Notes under the pieces: generated by a model
Databases searched by the model: none
What the model was told of the DNA's origin: nothing
What the model saw: only the letters and a program-made list of their open reading frames with translations
Shown: in pieces, positions 19,087 to 29,420 of the stretch
Position numbering within the stretch: position 1 is the first letter of the stretch
How the letters are laid out: each line of letters begins with the position of its first letter
Made by a program: the position numbers and the translations under genes
Assembly: GCF_000332495.1 (NCBI RefSeq)
Contig: NZ_AOGW02000008.1
Location: forward strand, 65,001 to 129,000
Source of the DNA: Leptospira terpstrae serovar Hualin str. LT 11-33 = ATCC 700639
Lineage (GTDB): Bacteria; Spirochaetota; Leptospiria; Leptospirales; Leptospiraceae
DNA length: 64,000 nucleotides
Reading direction: 5' to 3'

Positions 19087-19231
19087 GGATTCGAGCGCAA
19101 ACATTACAAAATGCACAAAAATTGCGAATAGAGAAGTATTTTTTCTTCACTTTCTTTATTTAAGGAAAAAACTAAATTGAATTTCTAAATCGACGGATTC
19201 GAAACTGGGATAAATATGGGTTTGGTGCCCC

Positions 19232-20995
19232 ATGACTTTAGATCCGCAAAGAAGCCTTAGTAAGTTTCGCAGCTTACTCCATATCTCTTCCATTCTGAAT
19301 GCAAACTTAGATTTGCACCAACTCCTCCCTTTAATTATGTTATATTCTAAAGATCTACTAGAGGCTGAGGCAAGTTCCCTTTTCCTTTTGGAGGACGAAG
19401 AATTTCTCTATTGTGAAGTGGCACTTGGGGAAAAGGGAGAAATCATCCAGGAGTATGCAAGGCTTGAGTTAGGGGAAGGCATCGTGGGAATGGTGGCCAG
19501 AGAGAAAAAACCCATTGCTTTGGAAGATGCTTACAAAGACCCAAGATTCAATGCGAGTATGGACAAACGCACTGGATTTAAAACTAAATCTCTAATTTGT
19601 GTTCCACTCTTCATCGAAGATAAAATCATCGGAACACTTGAGGTTATAAATAAAACAAACAACCGTATCTTTGATAATTCTGATTTGGAATATTTAGTAT
19701 CTCTATCGGAAGTGGCTGCGACTGCCATCCAAAATGCAAATACCAAAGACAGTTTAGACAAACGTATCCTCGAATTATCCTTGTTATATGAATTTGAGAA
19801 ACTATCAGTATCTGAAAAAAGTTTAAATGAACTGGGGAAATGGATTCTAAACCGAGTATTAGAATATTTAGGTGCAACTTCGGGAACGATTTATCTCGCC
19901 AATGCGGAAAATCAAGAACTAAGTATCCTTTCAGCAAAAGGAATCCCAGAAGAGGCCTATGAAAAAATCAAAGTTCCTTTTGGATCAGGAGTTTCCGGTT
20001 GGGTGGCAGAAAGAAGAGAAAGCCTACTCATTCACAACTTAGATTTGGATCCTAGATACAACAAACTTTCTCCTTATAAGTTTGAATCAAAATCTCTTAT
20101 TTCAGCACCACTCATCTTTCAAAACGAATTACTTGGTGTAATCAGTATCAATAACAAACTTTCTGGGTATGCATTCCAACATTCTGATTTGGATCTACTC
20201 ACTAACATTGCAGCAAGACTCAGTAGTACAATTAAAAATGCACAACTTTTCCATCAAATTATAGATACGGGAAAAGAACTGAACCGAGCCAAAAACATCA
20301 TGAAAAAGATCATGCCTTCGATTCTACCCAGTTCCAACGAACTTTCGTATGGTGTGGCACACATTCCATTAGAACAAGTTGGTGGTGATTTTTATGATGT
20401 TACTCAATTAGAAGATTCTAAGTTTTCCATTTTGATTGCAGATATTTCGGGTCACGGTCTTTCAGCAGCGGTGCTTGCTGCAATGGCTCATATGGTTTTA
20501 AAAAACTTTGAACAAGACATCAAACTCAGTCCTTCTTTGTTTTTAACAACACTAAACCATATGTTGTATGGAAAATTGGCTGGGAATTTCTTAACTGCTT
20601 TCTACGGAATCATCGATTTAAAAAACAATACCATCCTTTGTGCCAATGCAGGCCACCACGCCCCATTTTTATTGGACAAAAAAGACTCACCTATTGTTCA
20701 GTTAGATGTCAAAGGAAAAATTTTGGGACTAATTCCAGATTTATTTTATGAAGAAAAAACATTTTCCTTTGTTCCAGGAAACCGCATCGTAATGTATACA
20801 GACGGTATCACAGAACATATGTCTAAAGACCATAACAAACGTTATGACGAAGAGTTATTTCAAAAAGCCATTTTAAAGTTCAAAACTCTTGGCACTCAAG
20901 ATTCTGCAGATGGCCTCATCCTTGCAGCCAAAGAGTATGTAGGATCAAACGACTTTGCAGATGATGTGACTGTATTGTTAGTGGATCGGATTTAA
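19232..20995 (+). CDS. GAF-GAF-SpoIIE protein phosphatase
   Basis: The 587-residue cytoplasmic protein has two GAF domains (about residues 17-165 and 185-335), a short coiled linker and a C-terminal PP2C-type SpoIIE domain (about 380-585). Phosphatase metal sites are visible: VGGDFYDV, LIADISGHGLSAAVLAAMAH, TDGITEH and DFADDVTVLLVD. Such proteins dephosphorylate anti-anti-sigma (STAS) factors in partner-switching cascades or related targets. A STAS protein is encoded at 45269-45628, though a link is not shown. The gene is divergent from nirK, sharing a 207-base intergenic region with the FNR box. Confidence 0.92.
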   Translation: MTLDPQRSLSKFRSLLHISSILNANLDLHQLLPLIMLYSKDLLEAEASSLFLLEDEEFLYCEVALGEKGEIIQEYARLELGEGIVGMVAREKKPIALEDAYKDPRFNASMDKRTGFKTKSLICVPLFIEDKIIGTLEVINKTNNRIFDNSDLEYLVSLSEVAATAIQNANTKDSLDKRILELSLLYEFEKLSVSEKSLNELGKWILNRVLEYLGATSGTIYLANAENQELSILSAKGIPEEAYEKIKVPFGSGVSGWVAERRESLLIHNLDLDPRYNKLSPYKFESKSLISAPLIFQNELLGVISINNKLSGYAFQHSDLDLLTNIAARLSSTIKNAQLFHQIIDTGKELNRAKNIMKKIMPSILPSSNELSYGVAHIPLEQVGGDFYDVTQLEDSKFSILIADISGHGLSAAVLAAMAHMVLKNFEQDIKLSPSLFLTTLNHMLYGKLAGNFLTAFYGIIDLKNNTILCANAGHHAPFLLDKKDSPIVQLDVKGKILGLIPDLFYEEKTFSFVPGNRIVMYTDGITEHMSKDHNKRYDEELFQKAILKFKTLGTQDSADGLILAAKEYVGSNDFADDVTVLLVDRI

Positions 20996-21021
20996 AATCT
21001 GACCGACTAACAATTGATTGG

Positions 21022-21243
21022 TTAATTAGAATACAATGCGCCGACACAGGTTCCGCAAATATCAGAATCAGCATTAGCAGATTTGGCGACAGCCACTCGG
21101 ATTTTTTTTAAATCTAATCTTTGGGATGATTTTTCCATAATGTGTTTTGAGGAATCGAAACTACAAGGAAATGATTTCACTCCTCCCTTTTCTACTTGGA
21201 TATGCGCTAATTCAACATTTTCAAAACGAATGAGTGTATACAA
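21022..21243 (-). CDS. Small conserved-looking protein with C-terminal cysteines
   Basis: This 73-residue protein is unrecognised. It contains two charged beta/alpha stretches (ENVELAHIQVEKGGVKSFP and LDLKKIRVAVAKSANAD) and ends in DICGTCVGALYSN. The closing CGTC and an internal CSF give three cysteines that could bind metal or form a redox pair. I chose the TTG at 21243, preceded by AAGGGG six bases upstream; the frame continues to 21273 without a ribosome binding site. It converges on the phosphatase gene with a 26-base gap. The composition looks coding, but conservation should be confirmed. Confidence 0.55.
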   Translation of the reverse strand: MYTLIRFENVELAHIQVEKGGVKSFPCSFDSSKHIMEKSSQRLDLKKIRVAVAKSANADSDICGTCVGALYSN

Positions 21244-21420
21244 ACTTTGTCCCCTTGCCCTTTCATAAATCAAAAATCAATTTTCTGGTCAAGGGGAATT
21301 AGTAACCAACAAGTGGTTCCTATGGGGAATGGTTCTAAATCCCAACTCATCCGGAAGTTCCTCATAAAAAAACAACTAACAACGGTAAGTTTCCTGCAAA
21401 TCCAATCTGACTCGCGCAAG

Positions 21421-21500
21421 GGATAGAAGCGGAAATCCTTTCGCAGCCAAGCGAAAGATTGGAGCGGATAGCCCGGTCCCTTTCCTTTAGGAAAGGGATG
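21421..21500. repeat. Structured intergenic element with two hairpins
   Basis: Two related units, GGATAGAAGCGGAAATCC (from 21421) and AGATTGGAGCGGATAGCCC (from 21457), surround a hairpin CTTTCGC/GCGAAAG (21438-21457, 6-base loop). A second hairpin follows, TCCCTTTCC/GGAAAGGGA (21477-21498, loop TTTA). The stop codon region of the carbonic anhydrase gene lies inside the second hairpin. GC content is higher than in the flanks. From memory, similar strings recur between genes in Leptospira and Bacteroidetes; this is unverified. It may be a small RNA, a REP-like repeat or a terminator. Confidence 0.55.
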
Positions 21501-22020
21501 TGCCCCCAATTCCTTCTTTACGGTAGTTCTCTTTATACTTTGCGTAATTGTTTGCCGTGCGGGTGATGATTTCGCGGTCTTTGTCTGTGATGTCTCGGAT
21601 GATTTTTGCAGGGCTACCTATGACAAGAACTCCCGGAGGAATTTTTTTTCCCGGGGGAACCAGGGAGCCGGCACCCACAAAGGACCATTCTCCGATTTCC
21701 ACATCGTCCATAAGCATGGCACCCATCCCCACAAAACTATGGTCTCGCAAAACACAACCGTGAATGGTCGCGTGGTGACCAATGGATACATAATCCCCAA
21801 TGGTGACGGGAAACAAATCTCTTGCCACATGTATCAAAGTCATGTCTTGGATGTTGACATGTTTGCCAATGGTGATGGTATTTACGTCACCACGAAGGAC
21901 ACATTGGAACCAAATAGAAGACTCTTCGCCAATCGTGACTTTTCCCAGTACATCAGCAGAGGGTGCCACCCAGGCCGTGGGGTGGAGAGAAGGGGTATGG
22001 CCTTGAAAAGAACGGATCAT
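21487..22020 (-). CDS. Gamma carbonic anhydrase-family protein
   Basis: The 177-residue protein is a left-handed beta-helix of hexapeptide repeats (for example [47 protein letters not shown]). The metal-binding histidines of the YrdA/gamma-carbonic anhydrase group are present: IHV, and HHATIHG. Actual carbonic anhydrase activity is not guaranteed in this subgroup. I chose ATG 22020 (MIRSFQGH); a GTG at 22032 would add four residues. The 3' end runs into the structured element at 21421-21500, so the final GGTSLS residues may derive from it. Confidence 0.88.
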   Translation of the reverse strand: MIRSFQGHTPSLHPTAWVAPSADVLGKVTIGEESSIWFQCVLRGDVNTITIGKHVNIQDMTLIHVARDLFPVTIGDYVSIGHHATIHGCVLRDHSFVGMGAMLMDDVEIGEWSFVGAGSLVPPGKKIPPGVLVIGSPAKIIRDITDKDREIITRTANNYAKYKENYRKEGIGGTSLS

Positions 22021-22177
22021 AGTTCTAAGCACAGGCGAACCAACTGAAACTCAAGGCCTTTTCGTTTTTTCCGCTTGCGTTTTTACCTTCAACTAAGTTA
22101 CCGTAGTCTTAGATTCAAATGGGATCTCACTCCTCAAAAACGCTATTTTTCTCTAAAAACCTGCTAAGGAACATTTC

Positions 22178-23401
22178 ATGGCAATAGAAATCAAAGTCCC
22201 CGAGATGGGGGAATCCGTAACCGAAGCGACTATCAGTGCTTGGACCAAAAAAGAAGGCGATGCTGTCAAAGTAGACGAAGTGCTCGCCATTTTAGAAACA
22301 GACAAAGTCTCATTAGAAATTCCTGCTCCGACAAGTGGAGTCTTAAAATCTATCACCAAAAAAGTGGGAGATGTGGTTCATGTGCGAGATATCATCGGCG
22401 CCATTGAAGAAGGTGCTGTAGCTTCGGCTCCTACTAGTTCTAGTGCTCCTACTCCCAAAGCAGAAACTCCAGCAGCGCAACCTAACACAGGCAAAGTGAA
22501 TGAAGAACTTCCTCCAGCCGCTCGTAAACTCATTGAAGAAAATAAATTAGATATTTCGAAAATTACAGGAACAGGTCGTAACGGCCAAATCACAAAAGAA
22601 GATGTGGTTCTCTTTATGGAAAAAGGAGGAGCTTCTGCGCCAAAGGCTGCCACTCCAAGTCCCGAGATTCCAAAAGCGGTGGTAGTTTCTGCAAACGCAG
22701 GTCCTAGAGAGACTGTAGTTCCCATGTCAAAACTACGCCAAACAATCGCTAATCGATTGGTACAAGCACAACACACGGCTGCCATCCTCACTACGTTTAA
22801 CGAAGTGGATATGTCGCCGATTATGGAACTTCGAAATAAATACAAAGACAAGTTCAAAGAAACTCACGGTGTGGGTCTTGGGTTCATGTCTCTATTTACC
22901 AAAGCAGTGGTTGCCGCACTCAAAGCTTATCCTGCCATCAATGCAGAGATCCGTGGAACAGACATCGTCTACAAAAACTTCTATGATATCGGAGTGGCTG
23001 TGGGTGGACCGAAAGGACTTGTGGTTCCGATTGTGCGTAACGCCGACTTACTTAGCTTTGCCGGTGTAGAACAAGAGATCGCAAGACTTGCTGGCAAAGT
23101 AAAAGACGGGAAAATTTCTCTGGAAGATATGGAAGGCGGAACCTTCTCTATCTCCAACGGCGGTGTGTATGGTTCAATGATGTCGACTCCAATCCTAAAC
23201 CCACCACAGTCAGGAATTCTCGGAATGCACAATATCGTCAAACGCGCCGTAGTCGTAAATGACCAAATTGTAATTCGACCCATGATGTATTTAGCTCTTT
23301 CTTATGACCACAGAATTGTGGATGGAAAGGAAGCAGTCCAATTCCTCGTTAAGATCAAAGAAATGGTAGAGGACCCAACAAGACTCCTCTTTGAGGTATA
23401 A
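22178..23401 (+). CDS. sucB: 2-oxoglutarate dehydrogenase E2 (dihydrolipoyl succinyltransferase)
   Basis: The 407-residue protein carries one N-terminal lipoyl domain with the modified lysine in ETDKVSLE (about residue 44). An Ala/Pro-rich linker and a peripheral subunit-binding domain ([10 protein letters not shown] through [11 protein letters not shown], about 110-145) follow, then the acyltransferase core ending in [12 protein letters not shown] with the catalytic His and Asp. It transfers the succinyl group to CoA in the TCA cycle. AAGGA precedes the ATG. It is the first gene of a three-gene operon for the complete complex, with only six bases before lpdA. Confidence 0.95.
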   Translation: MAIEIKVPEMGESVTEATISAWTKKEGDAVKVDEVLAILETDKVSLEIPAPTSGVLKSITKKVGDVVHVRDIIGAIEEGAVASAPTSSSAPTPKAETPAAQPNTGKVNEELPPAARKLIEENKLDISKITGTGRNGQITKEDVVLFMEKGGASAPKAATPSPEIPKAVVVSANAGPRETVVPMSKLRQTIANRLVQAQHTAAILTTFNEVDMSPIMELRNKYKDKFKETHGVGLGFMSLFTKAVVAALKAYPAINAEIRGTDIVYKNFYDIGVAVGGPKGLVVPIVRNADLLSFAGVEQEIARLAGKVKDGKISLEDMEGGTFSISNGGVYGSMMSTPILNPPQSGILGMHNIVKRAVVVNDQIVIRPMMYLALSYDHRIVDGKEAVQFLVKIKEMVEDPTRLLFEV

Positions 23402-23407
23402 GGTTTT

Positions 23408-24814
23408 ATGGAACAATATGATATCGTTGTCATTGGAGCAGGTCCCGGTGGTTATGTAGCGGCAGTTCGTGCCGCACAACTAGGTAAAAAAGTTGCTATC
23501 ATTGAAAAAAGAAAAACTCTCGGGGGGACTTGTCTCAACGTGGGTTGTATTCCTTCCAAAGCTCTTCTCGATTCTTCCGAAGAATACCACAAAACAAAAC
23601 ACAAATTAGCCGATCACGGAATCTCTGTGAAAGATGTAAAAATCGACATCGCAAAGATGATGGCCCGTAAAGACAAAGTGGTCAGTGAAGTGACATCTGG
23701 TGTTGACTACCTGATGAAAAAAAATAAAATCACTCGTTACTTGGGACATGCGACTTTTGTTTCTAAAACAGAAGTTTCCATTACTTCAGAAGATGGAAAA
23801 AAAGAATCCATCTCTGGAACCAATATCATCATCGCATCTGGATCCACTCCTATCGAGATCCCTCCCCTTCCTGTAGATGGAAAAAATATCATTACTTCTG
23901 ACCATGCAATTGGTTTGGATGCTGTACCAGAACACCTAATCATTGTAGGTGCTGGTGTGATTGGACTAGAACTTGGTTCAGTTTGGTTACGACTCGGTGC
24001 CAAAGTCACTGTGGTGGAACTTATGCCGCGCCTTTTCGGAACTGCCGACCAAGCGATGGCAAGTCTTGCCGAAAGACTACTCACTGGGCAAGGGATTAGC
24101 TTCCTCTTTGAAACCAAAGTGCATGGGGCCAAAGTAAAGGGCAAAAAAGTAGAAGTGGAAATCGAAGGCAAAGATGGTAAAAAAACAGTTCTCGAAGGAG
24201 ATAAGGTTTTAGTTTCCATCGGTCGCCGACCAAATACAGACGGTCTTGGTGCCAAAGAAATTGGAATCGAGATGACTGACCGCGGTCGTATCAAAGTAGA
24301 ACCTAACAAATTTCAGACGAACATTCCGAATATCTATGCTATTGGGGACGTGGTCGACGGTCCGATGCTTGCTCACAAAGCAGAAGATGAAGGGATCGCT
24401 GTTGCGGAACTGATTTCTGGAAAATATGGCCATGTAAATTATAAAGCCATTCCTTGGATTGTCTACACTTGGCCAGAAGTGGCTTGGGTAGGTCTTGGCG
24501 AAGAAGAATTAAAAGCCAAAGGCATTGAATACAAAGTGGGTAAATACATGTTCAAACCCAATGCTCGTGCAAAAGCCATGAACGAAACCGATGGACAAGT
24601 AAAGGTTTTGGCCGACAAAAAAACGGATAAACTTCTCGGAGTTTATATCGTTGGGCCGCGTGCTTCGGACATGATCGCAGAGGCAGCTATAGCTTTTGAA
24701 TTTGGTGCTAGTGCCGAAGACATTGCTCGTTCTACACATGCCCACCCCACTCTTTCCGAAGTATTTCGGGAAGCTGCGATGGATGCTGATGCGAAATGGT
24801 CCATCCATTCGTAA
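23408..24814 (+). CDS. lpdA: Dihydrolipoyl dehydrogenase (E3)
   Basis: The 468-residue flavoprotein reoxidises the lipoyl groups of E2 using NAD. It has the FAD motif [17 protein letters not shown], the redox-active [16 protein letters not shown] cysteine pair, a central NAD motif ([12 protein letters not shown]), the second FAD motif [17 protein letters not shown] and the C-terminal catalytic HAHPTLSE. Length is standard. It sits between the E2 and E1 genes, so it is probably dedicated to the 2-oxoglutarate dehydrogenase complex. An AAGG site precedes the ATG. Confidence 0.96.
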   Translation: MEQYDIVVIGAGPGGYVAAVRAAQLGKKVAIIEKRKTLGGTCLNVGCIPSKALLDSSEEYHKTKHKLADHGISVKDVKIDIAKMMARKDKVVSEVTSGVDYLMKKNKITRYLGHATFVSKTEVSITSEDGKKESISGTNIIIASGSTPIEIPPLPVDGKNIITSDHAIGLDAVPEHLIIVGAGVIGLELGSVWLRLGAKVTVVELMPRLFGTADQAMASLAERLLTGQGISFLFETKVHGAKVKGKKVEVEIEGKDGKKTVLEGDKVLVSIGRRPNTDGLGAKEIGIEMTDRGRIKVEPNKFQTNIPNIYAIGDVVDGPMLAHKAEDEGIAVAELISGKYGHVNYKAIPWIVYTWPEVAWVGLGEEELKAKGIEYKVGKYMFKPNARAKAMNETDGQVKVLADKKTDKLLGVYIVGPRASDMIAEAAIAFEFGASAEDIARSTHAHPTLSEVFREAAMDADAKWSIHS

Positions 24815-24848
24815 TTTAACTGTTGTTTTGTTGTTTTAGGGAGAGTAT

Positions 24849-27617
24849 ATGACAACCGACCAGATGATGAGTTTATACGGCGATAACGTCGTATTGTTGG
24901 AAGAGTATTACAAACAGTTTAAAGAAGATCCATCTTCATTAACCAAAGATTGGATCGATTTTTTCCAAGAATTGGAAAGGTCGTCCATTTCTAGTAACGG
25001 ATCGGGAGGAAATGGGTTCAACGGAAACGGATATGTGAATTATGCATCCACCGAACACCGAAAAGACTCCTCACTCAGTGACTTTGGGATTATCAACCTA
25101 CTCAATGCTTACCGAAGACAAGGCCACTTAGCTGCCAACCTCGACCCACTCGGGATCAACAAACCCAACCGCGAATTCATTGATCTGAAAGTGAAAGCCC
25201 TAAAACCAAGCGACTTAGAAACAGAAGTGGATTCTGGAATTGCCAATTTAGGGAAAGCCAAACTAAAAGATGTCATTGATTGGTTTGAAAAAACCTATTG
25301 TGGTTCGATTGGTTGTGAACACTACTACCTTGTCAATGACGAGGAAAGAGAGTGGTTACAAAACCGTATGGAACCTTTGGCAAACAATGAACCCATTAGC
25401 AAAAAGGTCGCTTTACGTTTGTTTGAAAAACTCTACCAAGCCGATAGTTTTGAAAACTTCTTGGCAAAAAAATTCGTAGGGAAAAAAAGATTTTCCCTCG
25501 AAGGGGGAGAAACCATGATCCCGATGCTCGACACTTTAGTCGAGGAAGCTGGTGGTCATAAAATGGATGCTCTTGTCATTGGTATGGCTCATAGAGGACG
25601 ACTCAATGTTCTTGTAAACATCATCAGAAAACCAGCAGGACTTATCTTTGCTGAATTTGAAGAAAAACTAAATCCAGGCCAACTTGGTTATGCGGATGTG
25701 AAATACCACCTTGGGTATTCCAACCATGTCATGACTCATTACGGAAAAGAAGTCAAACTCTCTCTTGCCTTCAACCCTTCCCACTTGGAAGCTGTGGATC
25801 CAGTTATTTTTGGATCGGTTCGTGCCCGCCAAGAAATGGCAAAAGATTTGGACCGTTCTAAATTTATGCCTGTGGCCATACATGGGGATGCTGCCTTTGC
25901 TGGTCAAGGTGTGGTGGCAGAAACTCTCAACATGATGAACCTAGATGGTTATACAGTGGGCGGAACTTTCCACATTGTGATCAATAACCAAATTGGATTT
26001 ACCACTCTTCCTAGTGAATCTAGATCTACCTTATATGCAACTGATCTTGCCAAAGGATTTCAAGTTCCCATTTTCCATGTCAATGGAGATGATCCAGAAG
26101 CCACTTACCGCGTCACAAAACTAGCGTTAGAATACCGTCAAAAATTCAAAAAAGATGTCATCATTGATTTAATCTGTTACAGAAGGCTTGGTCATAACGA
26201 AACGGATGAACCGACCTTCACACAACCACAGATGTATGATATCATCAAAAAACATCCAAAAACCATTAGCATTTATGAAGAGAAGTTACTCAAAAGAGGC
26301 GACATCACGCCAGAAGAAATCCAATTCATAAAAGACGGAATCCTTCAAGGACTCGAAACTTCTTTCCAACAAGCCAAAGAAAAAGACACTCGCATCACTG
26401 TAGATACTCTGGGTGGGGTTTGGTCTAGATACACTAAAGAACCTCTAGATTCAGATGTCCACACAGAACTCCTCCAACAACAATTAGGTGGGATAGTCAA
26501 AGCCGTCACTACCCTTCCAGAAGGATATACTGCGAATCCAAAACACATTAAGGTTTTGGAAGATCGTAAAAAAATGGGTGCTGGGGAATTGCCAATTGAT
26601 TGGGGATTTGCAGAATCACTTTCTTTTGGTTCCATTTTGGAAAATGGATTTCCAATTCGTCTTGGTGGACAAGATGCACAAAGGGGAACTTTCTCTCATA
26701 GACATGCTACTCTATCCGACATTGTGAATGGAAAAAAACTTACCCTTCTCAATCATATCAGCGACAAACAAGCAAAGATTGATATCGTAAACTCTTCCCT
26801 TTCCGAATATTCCTGTCTCGGATTTGAATACGGGTACTCCCTTGCGGATCCGAATAGTCTTGTTATGTGGGAAGCTCAGTTTGGTGACTTTGCTAACAAT
26901 GCGCAGGTGATCTTTGACCAATTCATTTCCAGCTCGGAAATTAAATGGCAAAGGATGTCGGGTCTTGTTTGTTTATTGCCACACGGATATGAAGGCCAAG
27001 GTCCAGAACACTCTTCCGCTAGGTTAGAAAGGTTCCTCCAACTTTGTGCTTTGGACAATATCCAAGTGGCCAACTTAACCACACCAGCCCAATACTTCCA
27101 CATTCTACGTAGACAAATCTTACAGAGTTTTAGAAAACCGCTCATCATCATGACACCGAAGTCACTCCTTCGTTTGAAAGATGCGGCTTCTAGTTTGGAA
27201 GATATTACGACGGGTGCGTTTAGAAAGATCCTACCAGATCCAGTGGCAAAACCGGAAAAAGTGGAGAAGTTACTTTTCTGTTCTGGAAAAGTATACTACG
27301 ACCTACGCAAAGCCATTGATACGCAAAAACTAGAAAACGTGGCTGTAGTGAGGATCGAACAACTCTATCCGTTTCCTGAAAACCATATCAAACAAATGAT
27401 TACAAGCTACGGAAAACTGAAAAAATTTGTTTGGGTACAAGAAGAACCAAAAAACCAAGGCGCGTGGTTCTTTGTTCGTGATCGAATTGAGGCAGTGATG
27501 CCGGAAAACAAACGTTTACACTATGCTGGCCGTTCTGAGTTCCCAAGTCCTGCTTGTGGCCACGTAGTCACACATTTAAAAGAACAAGAAGATTTAGTTA
27601 AGGATGCACTATCCTAA
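24849..27617 (+). CDS. sucA: 2-oxoglutarate dehydrogenase E1
   Basis: The 922-residue protein is the thiamine diphosphate-dependent decarboxylase of the complex. It shows the N-terminal E2-interacting segment ([19 protein letters not shown]), the [19 protein letters not shown] region, [13 protein letters not shown], the ThDP/magnesium motif [13 protein letters not shown] with INNQIGFTT, the HNETDEP region, and the C-terminal [30 protein letters not shown] site precedes the ATG. In most bacteria sucA comes first; here it is the last gene of the sucB-lpdA-sucA operon and is followed by a strong terminator. Confidence 0.97.
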   Translation: MTTDQMMSLYGDNVVLLEEYYKQFKEDPSSLTKDWIDFFQELERSSISSNGSGGNGFNGNGYVNYASTEHRKDSSLSDFGIINLLNAYRRQGHLAANLDPLGINKPNREFIDLKVKALKPSDLETEVDSGIANLGKAKLKDVIDWFEKTYCGSIGCEHYYLVNDEEREWLQNRMEPLANNEPISKKVALRLFEKLYQADSFENFLAKKFVGKKRFSLEGGETMIPMLDTLVEEAGGHKMDALVIGMAHRGRLNVLVNIIRKPAGLIFAEFEEKLNPGQLGYADVKYHLGYSNHVMTHYGKEVKLSLAFNPSHLEAVDPVIFGSVRARQEMAKDLDRSKFMPVAIHGDAAFAGQGVVAETLNMMNLDGYTVGGTFHIVINNQIGFTTLPSESRSTLYATDLAKGFQVPIFHVNGDDPEATYRVTKLALEYRQKFKKDVIIDLICYRRLGHNETDEPTFTQPQMYDIIKKHPKTISIYEEKLLKRGDITPEEIQFIKDGILQGLETSFQQAKEKDTRITVDTLGGVWSRYTKEPLDSDVHTELLQQQLGGIVKAVTTLPEGYTANPKHIKVLEDRKKMGAGELPIDWGFAESLSFGSILENGFPIRLGGQDAQRGTFSHRHATLSDIVNGKKLTLLNHISDKQAKIDIVNSSLSEYSCLGFEYGYSLADPNSLVMWEAQFGDFANNAQVIFDQFISSSEIKWQRMSGLVCLLPHGYEGQGPEHSSARLERFLQLCALDNIQVANLTTPAQYFHILRRQILQSFRKPLIIMTPKSLLRLKDAASSLEDITTGAFRKILPDPVAKPEKVEKLLFCSGKVYYDLRKAIDTQKLENVAVVRIEQLYPFPENHIKQMITSYGKLKKFVWVQEEPKNQGAWFFVRDRIEAVMPENKRLHYAGRSEFPSPACGHVVTHLKEQEDLVKDALS

Positions 27618-27658
27618 AGATAGTTCATCTTACCAACCAATTAATTTTGTGTTAAATG

Positions 27659-27690
27659 AAGCCTTACGAGAAATCGTAAGGCTTTTTTTA
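27659..27690 (+). terminator. Intrinsic terminator of the sucB-lpdA-sucA operon
   Basis: AAGCCTTACGA and TCGTAAGGCTT form a perfect 11-bp stem with a GAAA tetraloop, followed by a run of seven T. It lies 42 bases after the sucA stop. This is the most orthodox rho-independent terminator in the window. Confidence 0.92.
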
Positions 27691-27742
27691 TTTTAAGGAC
27701 TTTGAATATTCTTATGCAATAACTTAAATCTGAATTTATGCA

Positions 27743-27771
27743 TTGACAAACCAGCAAGCAGCCGTTAGAAT
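27743..27771 (+). promoter_or_regulatory. Consensus sigma-70 promoter placed for a leaderless mRNA
   Basis: TTGACA (27743-27748), a 17-base spacer and TAGAAT (27766-27771) form a near-perfect housekeeping promoter. The predicted start is about 27778, two bases before the ATG at 27780, so the transcript would be leaderless or nearly so. Confidence 0.8.
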
Positions 27772-27779
27772 CTATTCCA

Positions 27780-28643
27780 ATGAAATCAATCTATAACTTC
27801 GGTTACCTTTTCTTCATTTTTTTCATCACCTATGGTTTCCAAATTCCATTATTATCGGAACCGCTAGCCCCAACCGAAACAACGATCTCAAATCAAAACA
27901 AAGAAACGTTTTATGGTTTTTACCAAGGAGGATTTTACTTACAATTGGCCGGAGGGGATACTATTTATACTGGTGGGAGTCTGGAAAACCGTGAAAAATC
28001 TTATCAAAATTCACTCAAATCACAAGCGGACTTCGGAATTTTACCAAAAAGGTTGTTAGCCTCTGTCAATGTTCCCAATGGGATTCCTCTACCAGAAAGT
28101 AAATTCTACACAGGTAAAACGGAACGGGTTGCATTTGAATACGGATTAACTGACCATATTGGAATTACGGCTTCACTCTCAAGTAATACTGTCAATGGGA
28201 AAAGACTGAATCAGTTTATTTATTCCGATCGGACGAATCCAAATGGCTTTAGTCCATACTTGGAAGCTGCCCCTACAAGTTATCAATTTTATGAAGATAA
28301 AATTTATGCTTTAGGACTCAATTATCATTTACTCACTAAAAACAGGTTTGATCCATACTTTGGTATTGAATTCGGTTTGATCAATTTTAATACCTCGTAT
28401 CGTTCTTATAATAACAATAGTTTATTTTTGTATAGTTCTATGGTGCCTGGCACCGGTTACAGTGGAAGGATTTCGAGTGGAATCAATTACCATGTGACTC
28501 CCGAATTTGGATTTACCTTTGAAGTTCATGGCATCAAACGTATGTTAAGGTCCGATGTATTTCGTTCAGAAACTTTCGATCAAGTTGGATTTCAATTTGG
28601 AGTTATTTTCAATTTGGACAATATGGGAAAAGGATTAAAGTAA
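27780..28643 (+). CDS. Predicted outer membrane beta-barrel protein
   Basis: The 287-residue protein has a signal peptide (hydrophobic core to about residue 27) and an aromatic, alternating beta-strand pattern typical of small outer membrane barrels (YGFYQGGFYLQLAGG, RVAFEYGLTDHIGITASL, FDPYFGIEFGLINF, GFQFGVIFNL near the end). Its strand pattern resembles the barrel part of the OmpA-like protein at 7188-8444. The function is unknown. The start has no Shine-Dalgarno sequence, but a consensus promoter places the transcript start beside the ATG, so leaderless translation is likely. Confidence 0.78.
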   Translation: MKSIYNFGYLFFIFFITYGFQIPLLSEPLAPTETTISNQNKETFYGFYQGGFYLQLAGGDTIYTGGSLENREKSYQNSLKSQADFGILPKRLLASVNVPNGIPLPESKFYTGKTERVAFEYGLTDHIGITASLSSNTVNGKRLNQFIYSDRTNPNGFSPYLEAAPTSYQFYEDKIYALGLNYHLLTKNRFDPYFGIEFGLINFNTSYRSYNNNSLFLYSSMVPGTGYSGRISSGINYHVTPEFGFTFEVHGIKRMLRSDVFRSETFDQVGFQFGVIFNLDNMGKGLK

Positions 28644-28652
28644 GCTCTTAAT

Positions 28653-29420
28653 TTAAGGAGTTGGATTCGGTGCGGCCAAAGCTTCTAAGGAGCCACTCAA
28701 TATTCCCTTGCTTGTTGTCGCATCATAATCAAAGATATGGATTTTGATTTCCGGCTCGGGAAGTTTTCTTCTTTTGTTGACCTGTTTGTCGACATTTTTT
28801 CCCAAAATCAAAGTTAAGTGATTTTTTGCCGAATTATATACTAACTTACGAAAATGAAACCCAACAGGTAAAACCGTTTCGAGTTCACTGGTTTCTGGAT
28901 CAAAAAGATAAACTAATTTGTGGTCTTTATAATTGAGAACACCATCTAAATTACTATCTTCAGTGACTGCTAAGATAATGATTTTTTTCTCTAAAGAAAG
29001 GACATCTTCTTTGGGATCATCTATGGTATTGGAAACCGATTTTTTTTCAAAGTCCCCAACAAAAAAATCCCAGATGTAAACATCATGAGGAAATAGTTTT
29101 TGCACCTTTCCATCTTTTAAGTTGATAGAATACAGATTTCTGGCATGCGATAGAATTCCATCGGGTCCAAACCCACCCGATTCGGTCACTAGACCATGGG
29201 GATAAATAAAGTATTGTTTCCAATAGATCTTTCCATTCCCATCTTCTAAATCCAAACTATCAGTCGGTTCGGGACTATTGTCTTTTTCTTTAGACTCAGG
29301 AGTTTCTACTGTGACTTCGTACCCATCATCATAGAGGCGCCAACTTTTAGACAAACTAAAAGTAAGCACCGCTAATATGAGTAAAAAAAATAGAAAAACT
29401 CCGACTCTAAACTTTTCCAT
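28653..29420 (-). CDS. Membrane-anchored protein of unknown function
   Basis: The 255-residue protein has an uncleaved N-terminal membrane segment (about residues 6-24) and then an acidic, low-complexity stretch. The exported domain has repeated short beta-like motifs (YSINLKDGKVQKLFPHDVYIWDF, DHKLVYLFDPETSELETVLP) that suggest a partial beta-propeller, with an SNLDGVLNYKDH segment resembling a calcium-binding DxDxD-like turn. No family is recognised. Its start codon overlaps the stop of the DegT aminotransferase gene by one base (TAATG), so it ends a seven-gene minus-strand run. Confidence 0.75.
   Translation of the reverse strand: MEKFRVGVFLFFLLILAVLTFSLSKSWRLYDDGYEVTVETPESKEKDNSPEPTDSLDLEDGNGKIYWKQYFIYPHGLVTESGGFGPDGILSHARNLYSINLKDGKVQKLFPHDVYIWDFFVGDFEKKSVSNTIDDPKEDVLSLEKKIIILAVTEDSNLDGVLNYKDHKLVYLFDPETSELETVLPVGFHFRKLVYNSAKNHLTLILGKNVDKQVNKRRKLPEPEIKIHIFDYDATTSKGILSGSLEALAAPNPTP

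Noticed and set aside
21270..21509. A 79-codon minus-strand frame across the structured element
   Set aside because: It lies over hairpins and repeat units, has no ribosome binding site and its residues (YPLQSF, RFYPL) look like a translated repeat.
22378..22857. Long minus-strand frames opposite sucB, lpdA, sucA and other genes
   Set aside because: They mirror strongly supported genes and have no initiation signals or domains of their own.
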